64,000 nucleotides of DNA from Capsicum annuum (GCF_002878395.1 NC_061114.1:144390339-144454338); one strand, 5' to 3'. Shown: positions 11,293 through 22,296, numbered from the stretch's first letter. Numbers and translations: made by a program. Notes: generated from the sequence alone by a model not told the origin.

Positions 11293-14200
11293 TGTAACAC
11301 CTTAATTTTATGAATCATAATGCTACATGGTGCTCATGACCTCGAGGTACCACAAGCTAAGCCATGACTAATATCTATAGCTGTACACTGCATAATATAT
11401 AAATATAAATGCAAAAACATAAACTAAAAGGCCATAAGGTTCAATAATGAACATAATCTGAGTAAGGATCTAATGGTACATGTCCCAAACTAACTCCAAC
11501 TAATGAACTAATTAATAAGAAGATAGAGAAATAATCATGTCTTTGAAGGATGAGGACTTACTTCTAACTCTTACTGTTGAAATCTACAATGCTACTGCTG
11601 CTCTAGAACTCGTGCCTCTGAACTTATGGCGTAAAATAAAACACTATAGTGTGAATGAGTTAATACGTCTGAATGTACTAAGTATATGATTGAGTTAGGA
11701 TAAATGCAAAGGGTTTATATGTATGAACAATGCAGACTGATTTGAACGTGAGAATACATACATGCATAAGTAACTATAACTGAACTCATGGTAATACTGA
11801 CTATTGAGTTTGAATGATGACAACATGAGTTTACTGATACTAAGATACTAAATAGATGAATGACTATTTTTGATAGTTCAAATTATGAAGAACTAATTTG
11901 ATTGACTGTGTCTAACAGTCCTGAAGCTGAATACTGACAACGAAAGCTATGACGACTGATCTAATTGATATGACTGTGATGATTGGCCTAACCGATGTAA
12001 CTGATACTGAGTGACTGTATCTCACAGTCTAAATCTTTTAATAATGATTAAGAGTGACTAAGCTTGAGATCAGGCCTAACTAACTAGTGATTTCTAGAAA
12101 TGATATTGAGAATACTCAACTAAATCTGAGACTGAGATCAAGCCTATATGATGGGTGACCTCTGTAAGTACTGATATTAAATAACTTTTTAATTAGACCA
12201 AGCCTATCTAGCGGGTGGTCTATGAATACGTGGAACTATTTGAGTTCCTTATTGAGATTAATGACTGTATCTGATAGTCCTGATTTTTGAGTTCTACTCT
12301 GAAGACTGATACTAAAACTATAATTATGGGAGTGCTCGTAACCGACATGCCCTGAATCTAAACTAGTGAGGTCCAACCTGTAACCCAGCTGGAATGGTGT
12401 CAATACCTTTCCATGGGTAAAGACCTCTCTGGTCAAGCCTATCTGATGAGTGACCCTCGTAGGAATTCAAGCCTAAGGCAGTATAATAGTCAAGCCTCTC
12501 TGATGGGTGACAAACTTTTTGCTGATGGGTGACTCCTATATTCTACGCTGGCTACACAATTCTTGAGTTCAGGGATTGCTCCTAATGATTCTGTAGCCCT
12601 GATGGGGAGCCACCATCACTACACTCGGTCAGTGCTATCTCCTACTCCCAACTAAAAGACTCTAAACTAATTCTTAGAACTTGTACTTAAACTGAACTAA
12701 AGTTTTTACTGAGTTTCTTACTTGACTGAGCTAACTGAGTTAACTTGGTTTTGTTATCTAACAGAATACTACTGAATCTATTATCTGACTAAATGATACT
12801 AAGTTTTGAATTGATTTCTTAAATGCTACTGAGATCTGAATTGAGTACTGAACTAATGCTGAAGTGATAATGACACTAAGATTACAAAGATTTCTTAAGT
12901 TCTATAACTGTATGAGATTTTTGAATTCTATAACTGACTGAGTTCTATTGATCATAGCATGATTAAGCATATCTTGAGGCTGACTCAGCTCTAGGCACAT
13001 AACTATATTTTTCGGGTAAAAGTACCCCCAAGACTCGATGGAAGGAACCTGACACACATGATACTTCTTGATCATAGGAATAACAACCACAATTCATAAT
13101 ACCATAAGTAGGGGATTTCATTCTACATATGGTTCTCAACACCTTATATATGAAAGGGAATACATATAACATAGGTATACTTGCATACCTCAATATCATG
13201 GACATAATATATCACAACAACAACTCATAACAACAACACGTATCAATAACATAAATTCATGTGGAAACATAAGGATTAGCACATGGACTTGTCATTTAAG
13301 TATTATTAAGTCATAAAAACATGGATTCTATCATTCTTCGCATTTTATCAAACAATTTACATGCACAACTTTGGGCATAGATGTACTTATCAATTTGACA
13401 ATCTTAATCCATCCAAAATTCATGGATTTCAACTAACCTACTCACATGCTTCATGAAAAACACATCAAGATACAACCTTAAATCCAAACAACAATCATCA
13501 ACATGAATAGAGTCATAACACAAAAAGGAAATCACAATTTATAATTTAAAACATGATTCTTCAGATCCATGGATGAAAGGGATCCATGGATGAACACTAT
13601 GCATACCTTAGTGATTGAATCTTGAAAGAAATCTAATAATGTTTTTGAAGGTTCTTGAAGAAATCCTTAGGCTTTCTGTTGATTTTTTCTTGACTAAGGT
13701 TAATCCCTTTTTGGGAGAATGTTCTTGTTCTTGAGGAGATGATCTTGAGAGAAAACCCTAATCTTGTCGTTGAGCGAGCATAAGAGGATTTTTGAGGTGT
13801 TTAGCTGAATAAAAATAGGAGAAATTCATGTCCCTTGAGGGTTTTAAGTCGTGGAAAGTGGAGAAAAAAATACCAAAATACCCTTACTAAACTAGTTTCC
13901 AATTGCAAAAATCTAAGGCTCATAATATCTGTGATAAGCCGTCAGACTAGTGATAAGTCATCGCAAATGTCGTCACTGTGGGGCTGGAATTGGTGTATTT
14001 CTTTCTAAGGATGATGAAATTTTTGATAAGTCGTCACACTTGTGATAACTTATCATAAAATGTCGTCAGTCAATTTTTCAAGCTGACATGCTGGAGTAAA
14101 ATGGGCATAACTCTTTGCTCCGATATTGGATTTGGGAGAAATTTATATCGTTGGAAATATAATTCAAAGATATTTAATTTGATATATATTAGGTACTCTA

Positions 14201-14453
14201 ATTCAATATGTACAAGGAGTTATACTCGATTGAAGTTGACCTAAGTTTTGATGCTCACTAAAACTTGAACGATAGGAAAGCTTTCAACTTATTCTTGAGT
14301 TAGGGGACCTCTATGGTATAAATTAATGATCATATAGATTACCACACTAAATAATTGATTAAAACACTAAATTTACATATTATTCAAGGCTTTTGGAACA
14401 TCTACGCATATTAAAGATGGATTTTCACTAAGTCCAAAATGTAGAGTGTTACT
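11293..14453 (-). repeat. 3' LTR of element L
   Basis: Plus-strand start tgtaacacct at 11293; the minus-strand start is near agtaacactc at 14453, so about 3.16 kb. It aligns with the truncated partner over 11293-12725. U3 (minus) at 13920-14070 carries repeated 'gataagtcgtca' words. The region 12120-12560 holds repeated 'gatgggtgacc / aagcctat' phrases on the plus strand. Confidence 0.75.
13564..13597. repeat. 17-bp tandem repeat with CCATGG cores
   Basis: Two copies of gatccatggatgaaagg / gatccatggatgaacac, differing at the last bases. It lies inside the 3' LTR of L. Confidence 0.85.
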
Positions 14454-14467
14454 TTATCTTCCACTTT
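14454..14467 (-). promoter_or_regulatory. Polypurine tract of element L
   Basis: On the minus strand aaagtggaagataa abuts the 3' LTR start. It matches in place and form the tracts of A (36715) and B (50530). Confidence 0.7.
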
Positions 14468-14902
14468 GAATCATTCGTCCTTAAAAGTCGATTGATAAGT
14501 TACGAGTTATGATGAAATAAACTTACTTAAGGGACGTGAATATCTAAAACATGACTATATGATGGAAACTATTGGCACACTGAATTTTCCACTGGAGGAT
14601 GCATGCATAGCTGATGCATTGAATAACCGGATGAGACTATTCATAAGTTGAATCCTCATGACGAATATGCATATCTAATACATGGATACTTGACTTGGTT
14701 TTTCTCATGAACGTATGAATGAATGCACTAATAAGCTGAACTTTCTCTACTGAACATACATATCTAATGCATGGAGGTCTAACAGAACTTACTCTTGAAA
14801 GCATGACTGACTGTGCAATGATAACTATTGATAACTCATAATAAGAATCTATGCATGAAACTGAATGGTTTTACGGAATTGATAACTTTAGGGATTTATA
14901 GA

Positions 14903-14919
14903 GCATCTCCCCCTTGGGA
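14903..14919 (-). promoter_or_regulatory. Second, internal polypurine-like tract in L
   Basis: On the minus strand tcccaagggggagatgc. It is closer to the A/B terminal tracts (ccaaagggggagatat, cccaagggggagatat) than the tract next to the L LTR is, yet it lies about 440 bases upstream of that LTR. Confidence 0.45.
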
Positions 14920-15654
14920 CACTATGTCTCTCTAAAAACACTTACAGCACTGGAATACTTGAGAACTACTGTGGCGGTGCACAAGGCATCTATGAATTGG
15001 ATCATATCTAAACATCTAAGAGCTGAAGATAATGCATGATGCATGAACTGAATTATACCTGCAACTACTAAGGTACTCTGTCTTGGATTAGTTACCTTAT
15101 TGAGATTTCTAATAGTATCACTAGATGGAAAGATGTGAAAACAAACTATACGAATATGATTGTCTGACTGCTAAACTGAACTGCTGGCTTTACTGACTAA
15201 CTCATGCTGAGAACTTAAGCTTAACTGAAACACTGCTTCTGCATTCTTTCAACTAAATATCCCACCTTAGCTTCATGTTATCATCATAAGTATGGAACAC
15301 TTAACTAAACTCTGCTAAACTACAATCATTCTACTCTAGGGTCTGCGGTATTATAATGTGCCTAAATGATAACTCATCCTGAAACACTGCACCTGAAAGT
15401 ATAAAGCTCACAACTAATATTATCCCAAAACTATCTATAGGACTTTGGGCTTCACTACTTATGCTACCTTAAGAGTAAGGTAAAGCTGATGAATAAACAT
15501 GATGAGAATTCATATAAGTTTCTTAGAGAACCTTTCTATAGCATGATCTGAGATATGAAAGAAGGGAAATTGTTCTTATAACATCTGATAGCCTCTTGTA
15601 CAAGACTCTACTAGATGTGGCTTTTAAACTTCCTAGGACACTATTGAACCTTAG

Positions 15655-15666
15655 GATCTAATACCA
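15655..15666 (-). promoter_or_regulatory. Primer binding site of element L
   Basis: Minus strand tggtattagatc, close to tggtatcagagc (initiator tRNA-Met type). It lies 4 bases behind the 5' LTR end at 15671. Confidence 0.75.
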
Positions 15667-15670
15667 AGTT

Positions 15671-17230
15671 TGTAATGCCCCAATTTTCTTAACTGGAATG
15701 CCACACAATGCTCATGACCCCGAGGGACCACAAGCTAACCCATGACTGATATCTGTACCTGTGCACTACATAATATATGAATATAAATATGGAAACATGA
15801 ACTGAAAGGCCATAAGGTTCAATACTGAACATAATCTGAGTAATAAAAATGTCTGAATAAAGAGGTATCCCAATACCAAAATAGAATTGAAATACTGAAG
15901 TGTGAATCTATTCTGTAATATAGTTTGAGTCTAGTCTAAAAGCCTCTACTATCTGAATAACCTGAATAAGGAGCTGATGGTATATGTCCCAACTAACTCT
16001 AACTAATGGACTAATCAATGAGAAGAGAGATAAATAATCATGTCCTCAAAAGATGAGGACTCACTTTTAACTCTGACTGCTGAAATCTGCAATATTAATG
16101 CTGATCTGGAACTCGTTCCTCTAAATCTATGGTGTAAAATAAAACACCATAGCATGAATGCATCAGTACGTCAGAATGTATAGAGTATACGTGTGAGGTA
16201 GGCTAAATACAAAGGTTTTATATGCATGAACAATGCTAACTGATATGAACGTGAGAATACAAACATGCATAAGTAACTATAACTAAACTCATGGTGATAC
16301 TGACCACTGAGTCTGAATGCTGACAATATGAGTTTACGATATTGAGATACTGAATAGATGAATGAATATTTCTGACAGTTCGAATTATAAAGAATTGGTC
16401 TGATTGACTGTGTCTAATAGTCCTGAAACTGAATACTGATAACGTAAGCTATGATGAATGATCTAGCTAATATGACTGTGATGATTGGCCTAGCCGATGT
16501 AACTGATACTAAGTGACTGTATTTGACAGTCTAAATCTTCTAATAATGATTAAGAGTGACTAAGATTGAGATCAAGCCTAACTAATGAGTGATCTTTGGA
16601 ACTGATATTGAGAATACTCAATTGAATCTGAGACTGAGATCAAGCCTATCTTATGGGTGACCTCTGTAAGTACTGATACTGAATAACTTTATGTTAGACC
16701 AATCCTATCTAGCGGGTGGTCTATAAATCATTGGAACAATCTTAGTTCCTTAAAGAGATTAATGACTGCATCTGACAGTCCTGATTTTTGAGTTCTACTC
16801 TGAAGACTAACACTAAAAACTGTAACTATGGGAGTGCTCACTTAACCGACATACCCCAAATAAGAACTAGTGGGGTCAAACCTATAACCCCAGCTAGAAG
16901 GGTTCTAATATCGTGCCATGAGTAAAGACCTCTCTGGTCAAGCCTATCGGATGGGTGACCTTCGGATAAAGTCAATCCTAAGGTAGTATAATAGTCAAGC
17001 CTCTCTGACGGGCGACAAGCCTTTTTATGACAGGTGAATCCTAATCCTGCGCTGGCTATGCAATTCTGGAGTTCATGGACTGCTCCTAATGACTTTGCTT
17101 CTCTGACGGGGAGCCGTCATCCCTGCACTCGCTCGATGCTAGCTCATACTCCCAACTGAAAGACTCTAAACTGATTCTTAGAACTTGTACTTGAACTGAA
17201 CTAATGTTATTACTGAGTTTCTTATTTGAT
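15671..17230 (-). repeat. 5' LTR of element L, truncated
   Basis: Aligns with the 3' LTR from its end (15671) to 17230, where similarity stops abruptly after 'gagtttcttatttgat'. The U3 half is missing. It contains about 120 bases (15840-15960) absent from the partner at about 11465. Confidence 0.75.
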
Positions 17231-17249
17231 TAACCACAATACCATAACT

Positions 17250-18442
17250 CTAGGGTTGGGTATTCCCAGCAGAACAGCTAGAAGTGTCCCTAATACTCTT
17301 GAAGATACATCAGGAGCTGTGCTCTCCTGCTAAATCTACATCCGCACTACTAACATCATAATCTGACCACTCGGCGTAGCCCTCATCATCACTCTCAATC
17401 TTGGATAAGGGAGCTTGGTATTTGGTTTCAGGATTTTCCACAAGACCTTAACCCCTTTTCACAACTTGTTGAAGAGTTTCTCTCTCCTTTTCTCCCTCTT
17501 TTTCATCTTAGTGTGAGAATCCCAAAGATCTTTGTGAAACTCTGCTAGTCCTGAATATGCTCTCTCGAGCCTGGATACGGTAGCTCATTGTATCTCCTGC
17601 TCCTGTTTGTACTTCTTATAATTTGTAAGGGACACATAAGAGTGACGTCTTATGGATAGCTCTTCCTGCCCCTGAGGCAAACCTGACACTAAGTGTTTGA
17701 TGGATTTGACATCAATACTAATATCTTCTAGAGGTCTAGTAGTGGATGGTCAATAAGATTCAGGCTCCTTAGCTGTTTACTTATTCGAGTCAACTTTCCT
17801 CTTCTTCTAATGCCCAGGTGTACCCCCTGAATCTTGTAGTTTCTGCATTCTTCAAGAACAATTTGGCCCATACTCAGATCAATACCCATCATCAGGCATG
17901 ATACCATATGAGCTCACACCTATGTGACAAAAATCATATGTGTGCATGGTGATACTCTACTTTAGATAATGCACAACTAAATTTTGGCCTCTACTATGAA
18001 ATTGTGCTTAGATATCCCTCTCTTGGTGACAGCCTAAGATACCTCTCTGTTAGGGCATATTATGTTATCCATCCAGGTTCGTGGCTCACGGCCTTTTTCT
18101 TAGAAGTCATCCATGTCAACCCCTTGGAGCACATGGACCTTATTCACCTATTCCACTCCAAAATGCACGTTTCTCCGCTAAATCTTCATTACTGGATTTC
18201 TAAAGAGATCGTGCTAAGATTTACATACAACACTCTCACCTAGTGCTCGTTAGCTTCATAAGGGTTTGGAACAAAACATATCCACCCAAAAGTATCCATC
18301 CTATCAAAGAATCCTAGGTACTATTTTGGTCCATATTAACGCAAATGCCTCTCTCAATAAGCAACTTGGCCCTTAAGAGGTCATTGTTATTCCAGCTTTG
18401 ACATTCCAGAGCCATGAATCGGACGTGGTCATAATCTCCCAT
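17250..18442 (-). pseudogene. Relic resembling the putative plant transposon protein domain
   Basis: Minus-strand reading from an ATG at 18442 gives a broken protein that I can follow across frames. It runs 'LIERGICV..', then 'VRVLYVNLS' (18.24 kb), 'KRGISKHNF..EAKIWLCII' (18.02-17.97 kb), 'HMVSCLMMGIDLSMGQIV' (17.9 kb) and a basic 'MKKREKRREKLF' segment (17.5 kb). It ends in an acidic tail with 'SDDEGYAEWSDYDVSS' (17.38-17.33 kb). The order and phrases resemble, from memory, the plant-specific 'putative plant transposon protein' domain (Pfam PF20167-like), common in repeats of Solanaceae and other plants. Its biochemical role is unknown to me. Several stops and at least two frameshifts make it a pseudogene. 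It may belong with LTR G, or be an independent fragment. Confidence 0.45.
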
Positions 18443-18455
18443 GATGAGTACCTAT

Positions 18456-19340
18456 AGGAAACATAATCTAGCCCATCAATAGTATTTTCACACAAAAACC
18501 ATGCTAGATTCATCAAATAAGCTCACGTGATAGTGTTATAGAAGGTTTTGGGGCAGGAATGGTTGGGCAGAAATTTTGGTTCCAATAGACATCGCCCTCT
18601 GGTATAGCGATCGCAGAGCACTGACCACAATGGCGGTACCTGAGACTGAAGTCAACGGATTCTGTACACTCTTCAAAACACTATTTTACCCTAATTATTT
18701 TTTCCAACAAGGCATATCAATAGTATAAGCAGGAATTTAAACCTAGAATATATGATTGTAGCCCCAAACTTGGGAGAATTCAAATTGAACTCATTGAGGC
18801 ATTAAATTAAACAAATGGTGCACACTTTTATTTATGTATTTTTAAACTTCATTATGGGTACTCAAAACTTCCTAACTAGTATGTACACCAACTACAACAG
18901 ATGAACAAAATAATAGTCACAAACATGCATGGATTTAGTATCGAAACAACTATTTCAAGTAATACACCTAAAAGCATGTTTGAAGCATCGAGTAATCATC
19001 AACAAGAGAGGGTTAGGATTACTTACTAAGTAGTAAAATAGAAATAAAATTGAGATGCTTGACTTGGACACCCAGTAAATGCCTAAACAAGAGAAATATT
19101 TAGAGAATTTGAAATGAGAGTACTTTGGGGATAATGGCAATTGGATGGTCTTTTTAATTAAATCGACTGTGATAACAGTCCTACTATCATGATTACTATC
19201 ACACGGCCTCTGTGACTATGGTGGCAGTGACCGTAATTGCAGTAATTGAGATAAAAAATTAGGTCTTTCTCTTCAGTCCAAACTTGCCAATTTAGCATAT
19301 TTCACTTTTCTAAGTTCATTCAACATTCCTCTTAGTGCTA
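18456..19340 (-). repeat. Possible decayed LTR related to G
   Basis: No coding seen. Two word-rich blocks, 18568-18640 (with gcgatcgcagagc) and 19160-19245 (gtgactatggtggcagtgacc), resemble the U3 word region of LTR G at 21940-22075. A 'ctatggt.. aggtctt..cttcag' context is shared with 22070-22110. Boundaries are not definable by eye. An LTR remnant is an inference only. Confidence 0.3.
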
Positions 19341-19544
19341 GCATTTGATGGAATATTTATGAATAAATGTAAAAATAAAATCTATTCTATCATCTATGAA
19401 TAAAAAGGATACGTGACAATTTTTGTGACGTGATGGGGTGCCTCTCATCGTCCCATCGAGTGCTTAGTTTAATGTCTTAGCACGATGCCTCCACCATTTA
19501 CTTTTATGTTTCCACTTAAAAGATTTAAATATCTGTCCTAACTT

Positions 19545-20643
19545 TCATTCAATATGCAATAACCAGCAGAGGGTTAGAAGATTCAAATCATCCAAGATAA
19601 AACTTAGACGATGTGAGGACATGGCGAGCAAACTTCGATCTCCCCATTTTGAAGACTTAAACCTTTTACCCAATTTTATATCAAATTTTCGTATAGGTTC
19701 TTTGGGAAAAGTTGAGGACATCAATAGGCCTCTAATTCCACATCGATCATTGAGTTCCTCGGCCTTTGATGGATAGGGTTCCATGTACTCTTTTGGATTA
19801 TCAAATCCCAAAATATAGGGATGGTCCTCTTTCTTCCGATAATGCAATATTTTCCTAGGTGTATGGATTCTTATCAAATCATCTAAGCACAATGTTGAGA
19901 ATTGGTTTGAATGAGGTCGAACCCCTAAATCCGAGATTGCCTCTTCCAGAGCATTTTCACCACAAAATGAACTAGAGTCATCATAAGAGATTTGCCTTGA
20001 CTCATCTTTTGACTCTAGTGCTATTTTTTTGGCTTCTTCTTCCTCATATGATTCGGTTGATTGGGAAGTCACCGAGGATTCTTTGTTGCTAAAAATATAA
20101 TCATAGCTTTGTTTCTCTTCTTAGTCAACCTTCACTTGGGAAATGGGTAAGGTAGAGGTGTTGTCAAGGTTTGCTTTGTTCCCCATTTCCTCTATATATA
20201 CATTTTTCCATCCTAATGCCTCTTGATGCATGTTTTGTATACTCTCCCCTATTGTATCTACCCAATTTAAAATAGCTAGTAGCCTTCTGTCAAAGCTATT
20301 GCTATTCCTTCTTATTATCATAGGACCTATCAAGCTTATAAGAATAACTAGCAACCCGGTTAGTATAATACGGGAAGGAGGCATTTGGATAGTCATCCCA
20401 ATGTCCATCTCGACCACTACATAAGGGACACCTATACTATTTATAGGATCGAGATAGTGGGTCCATCTATCACCTGGAAGCATACTTACAATCTATCATG
20501 AAGTGTGATCCATCATAAATTGGACAAGGGTATTCATAATAGGATTCCCAACTACCGACATCACACTTGTCGGAAGATTCTACAGAGAAAAGTAAAATAA
20601 ATAAATATATACCAACAAAATAAAATCACAAGCAAATATAAAC
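19545..20643 (-). pseudogene. Unrecognised ORF with a membrane segment, next to tRNA-Asp primer site
   Basis: The longest well-preserved reading frame in the window. The main frame runs from an ATG at 20483 to 19545 (313 codons) with a single in-frame stop at 20121-20123. Residues about 37-58 form a hydrophobic stretch (RIILTGLLVILISLIGPMII) fit for a membrane helix. Next comes an amphipathic 'LLAILNWVDTIGESIQ' region, then after the stop an acidic patch (ESYEEEEAKK) and a 'PYILGFDNPKEYMEPYPSK' stretch. Upstream, in another frame, 20600-20490 reads '..SVESSDKCDVG..' and then 'CPIYDGSHFMIDCKYASR', which is like a zinc knuckle with one Cys replaced. The real start is therefore probably near 20640, with a frameshift around 20490. 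It lies at the gag position after the primer site at 20702-20719. I do not recognise the family. It could be a diverged Athila gag C-terminus or an accessory protein. Confidence 0.5.
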
Positions 20644-20701
20644 AAGCTTTAATTCAAGCAAGTAAGCTAAAATTACAAACTAACTTCATATGCCAAATTG
20701 T

Positions 20702-20719
20702 TCCCTGGCAATGGCACCA
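20702..20719 (-). promoter_or_regulatory. tRNA-Asp-type primer binding site
   Basis: Minus strand tggtgccattgccaggga. It differs from the plant tRNA-Asp complement (tggcgccgttgccgggga) at three places, each a C-to-T or G-to-A change at a CpG. This primer type is usual for Athila-group gypsy elements. It lies 7 bases behind the end of LTR G. Confidence 0.8.
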
Positions 20720-21274
20720 TTTTTCATAACGTTCAACTTACACGTCTATTCAAGTGCAAGGTTGTCGCTGTCAATATAGTTACCCAACTTTGGAGGCAGG
20801 GTAGAATCCATGAGGAACAATGTGAATAGAAATTAAGTTAATTTGAAACAATAGACACTAGTTAAATTCAAACCAATAGTACAAAAAGATTAAAAAAAAG
20901 GGGAAGATAGGTATCTACACTAATGTCTCATTTTGTGTTTTTCTCGTATAAATTCAGGGCTATGAATAATTAGAGTTTTAACATTTATGCTTGGATTTTG
21001 GAATTATATGTTACTAAGGGAATGTCATATGGGCGTTAGTAATCAATGTCAATTTAGTAGATCAAATATGAGGAGGTTTGGTTATAGATATTGATGCTAG
21101 TCTTTCAACAAAACACCAAACTTTCACCCATTGATACTTTCGAATACCTAACGGGTGTGTTTAACATTTGGTAACCAAACCTCAATTTAGGCATCCCTAT
21201 TTCTAGGGTAATACCCGTGGTATAATTAACTTCACAATCACCCTTATTTCTAAGATATTAAAAATTTAGCAGAC

Positions 21275-21334
21275 TATATACATAATTGTCTATCATTAAT
21301 TTGGTATATACATAATTGTCTATCATTAATTTGG
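21275..21334. repeat. Exact 30-bp tandem duplication in LTR G
   Basis: The unit tatatacataattgtctatc.. (30 bases) occurs twice with no difference. Its perfection contrasts with the decay around it and points to a recent event. Confidence 0.95.
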
Positions 21335-21941
21335 TCTCCACATCCATTTTTCAAGGGTGATGTGAATTCCTAAATTTCACCTAAAACCCTTCTTTTGAAG
21401 ATGGCCTTGATCTTTTTAGAGTTTGGAGCTTTCACTCATCAAAACCATGTGGGTATTTGGTGCTTTCACCCACAAATCCCAACCAAGTTGGCACAGAAAT
21501 TATAAATCCTACAAAAATGAACTACCAAATATAAGCTAACAATAATAATCCACACACACTTTAACACCTATTCAGACATAAAGCCAATAGGATGATCTAG
21601 CTACACATAAGACAAATAATCATAGATATACCCATAATCTCCACTGAAATAACTTGTTGAAGATTAAGTGAATGTTACTTCAAACACTTCACTCCCATAA
21701 ATCAACAATAAAAGTGAGCTATTCCTTTACTTAAGAGGTCTCCAATGTATTGTTCACCAAAAATTTATACAATATTTTCTTCTCCAAGTATGTAGGCTAT
21801 GAACTCAAAAGCTAAACCTAAAAGTTGGGTAAGACACAATATGATCAATGACTTAGGGTTTGAGTATTTTTGCCAAAAATTTTGGATCAGCCACGTGCAT
21901 TTCCAAATTTTCCCTTAGGCTGCATTTTTCTGCTAAGCCAA

Positions 21942-22049
21942 GATCGCACAGGTCTGGTCGCGACTACTGTTACCCAATTTTTTCTTGACTACAGGGATTG
22001 CGCAGGTCTGGTCGCGACTGCTGTTGCCCGAGTTTTTCTTGACTGCAGT
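21942..22049. repeat. 54-bp tandem duplication in U3 of LTR G
   Basis: Units start at 21942 (gatcgcacaggtctggtcgc) and 21996 (gattgcgcaggtctggtcgc). They differ at a handful of positions, mostly A/G or C/T. A third partial start (gatcgcgg) follows at 22050. The unit contains the palindrome gtcgcgac. Confidence 0.95.
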
Positions 22050-22296
22050 GATCGCGGTCCATAGACCGCTACTATGGTAACTAAGGCTCTTTTGCTCTAG
22101 GTCTTCAGCTGGACTTTCTTCCTCCCTTTTTGATCATTTTAAGCTCCAATCCATATCTTTCCATCCCCTCAAATCTATGCCTACAAAATGTTGACATTAG
22201 TGCTTTTAATCACAATTATGTCTCGTTTGTTCATTCAAAACAATGTAATGTGCACGAATGTTGAGTAAGAATGAGTGGTAAAATTGCCACTCATCA

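Larger units (their letters stand above)
11293..17230 (-). mobile_element. Element L: LTR retrotransposon without gag-pol
   Basis: Two direct LTR copies on the minus strand (3' LTR 11293-14453; 5' LTR 15671-17230, truncated) flank only about 1.2 kb of interior. The interior has a primer site at its upstream end and a polypurine tract at its downstream end, so it is a bona fide LTR element. It holds no gag, RT or integrase translation. Its interior resembles the post-chromodomain 3' leader of A and B (repeated 'tattagatatgcat' phrases near 14690 and 14760 on the minus strand). I infer a non-autonomous element mobilised by an A/B-like relative, or an internal deletion derivative. Confidence 0.75.
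20727..22296 (-). repeat. 5' LTR (G) of an Athila-style element
   Basis: Minus-strand start tgatgagtggcaa at 22296; the end lies near ..gaacgtta at 20727 (canonical TGACG.. eroded to TAACG on the plus strand). It is about 1.57 kb. The following primer site shows it is a 5' LTR, with its interior to the left. It splits the RT of element F at 22297. Confidence 0.75.

Noticed and set aside
12963..13205. Minus-strand 80-codon frame and other short frames in 10.4-13.2 kb
   Set aside because: They lie within LTRs I and L; translations show no domain and the frames are not conserved in the partner LTR at 15.7-17.2 kb.
18004..18243. Plus-strand 79-codon ORF
   Set aside because: It is the antisense shadow of the minus-strand relic, whose frames carry recognisable phrases.
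7298..22296. One giant minus-strand element with LTRs X and G
   Set aside because: X (1.36 kb) and G (1.57 kb) share layout but not enough sequence to be a pair, and several unrelated LTRs lie between.
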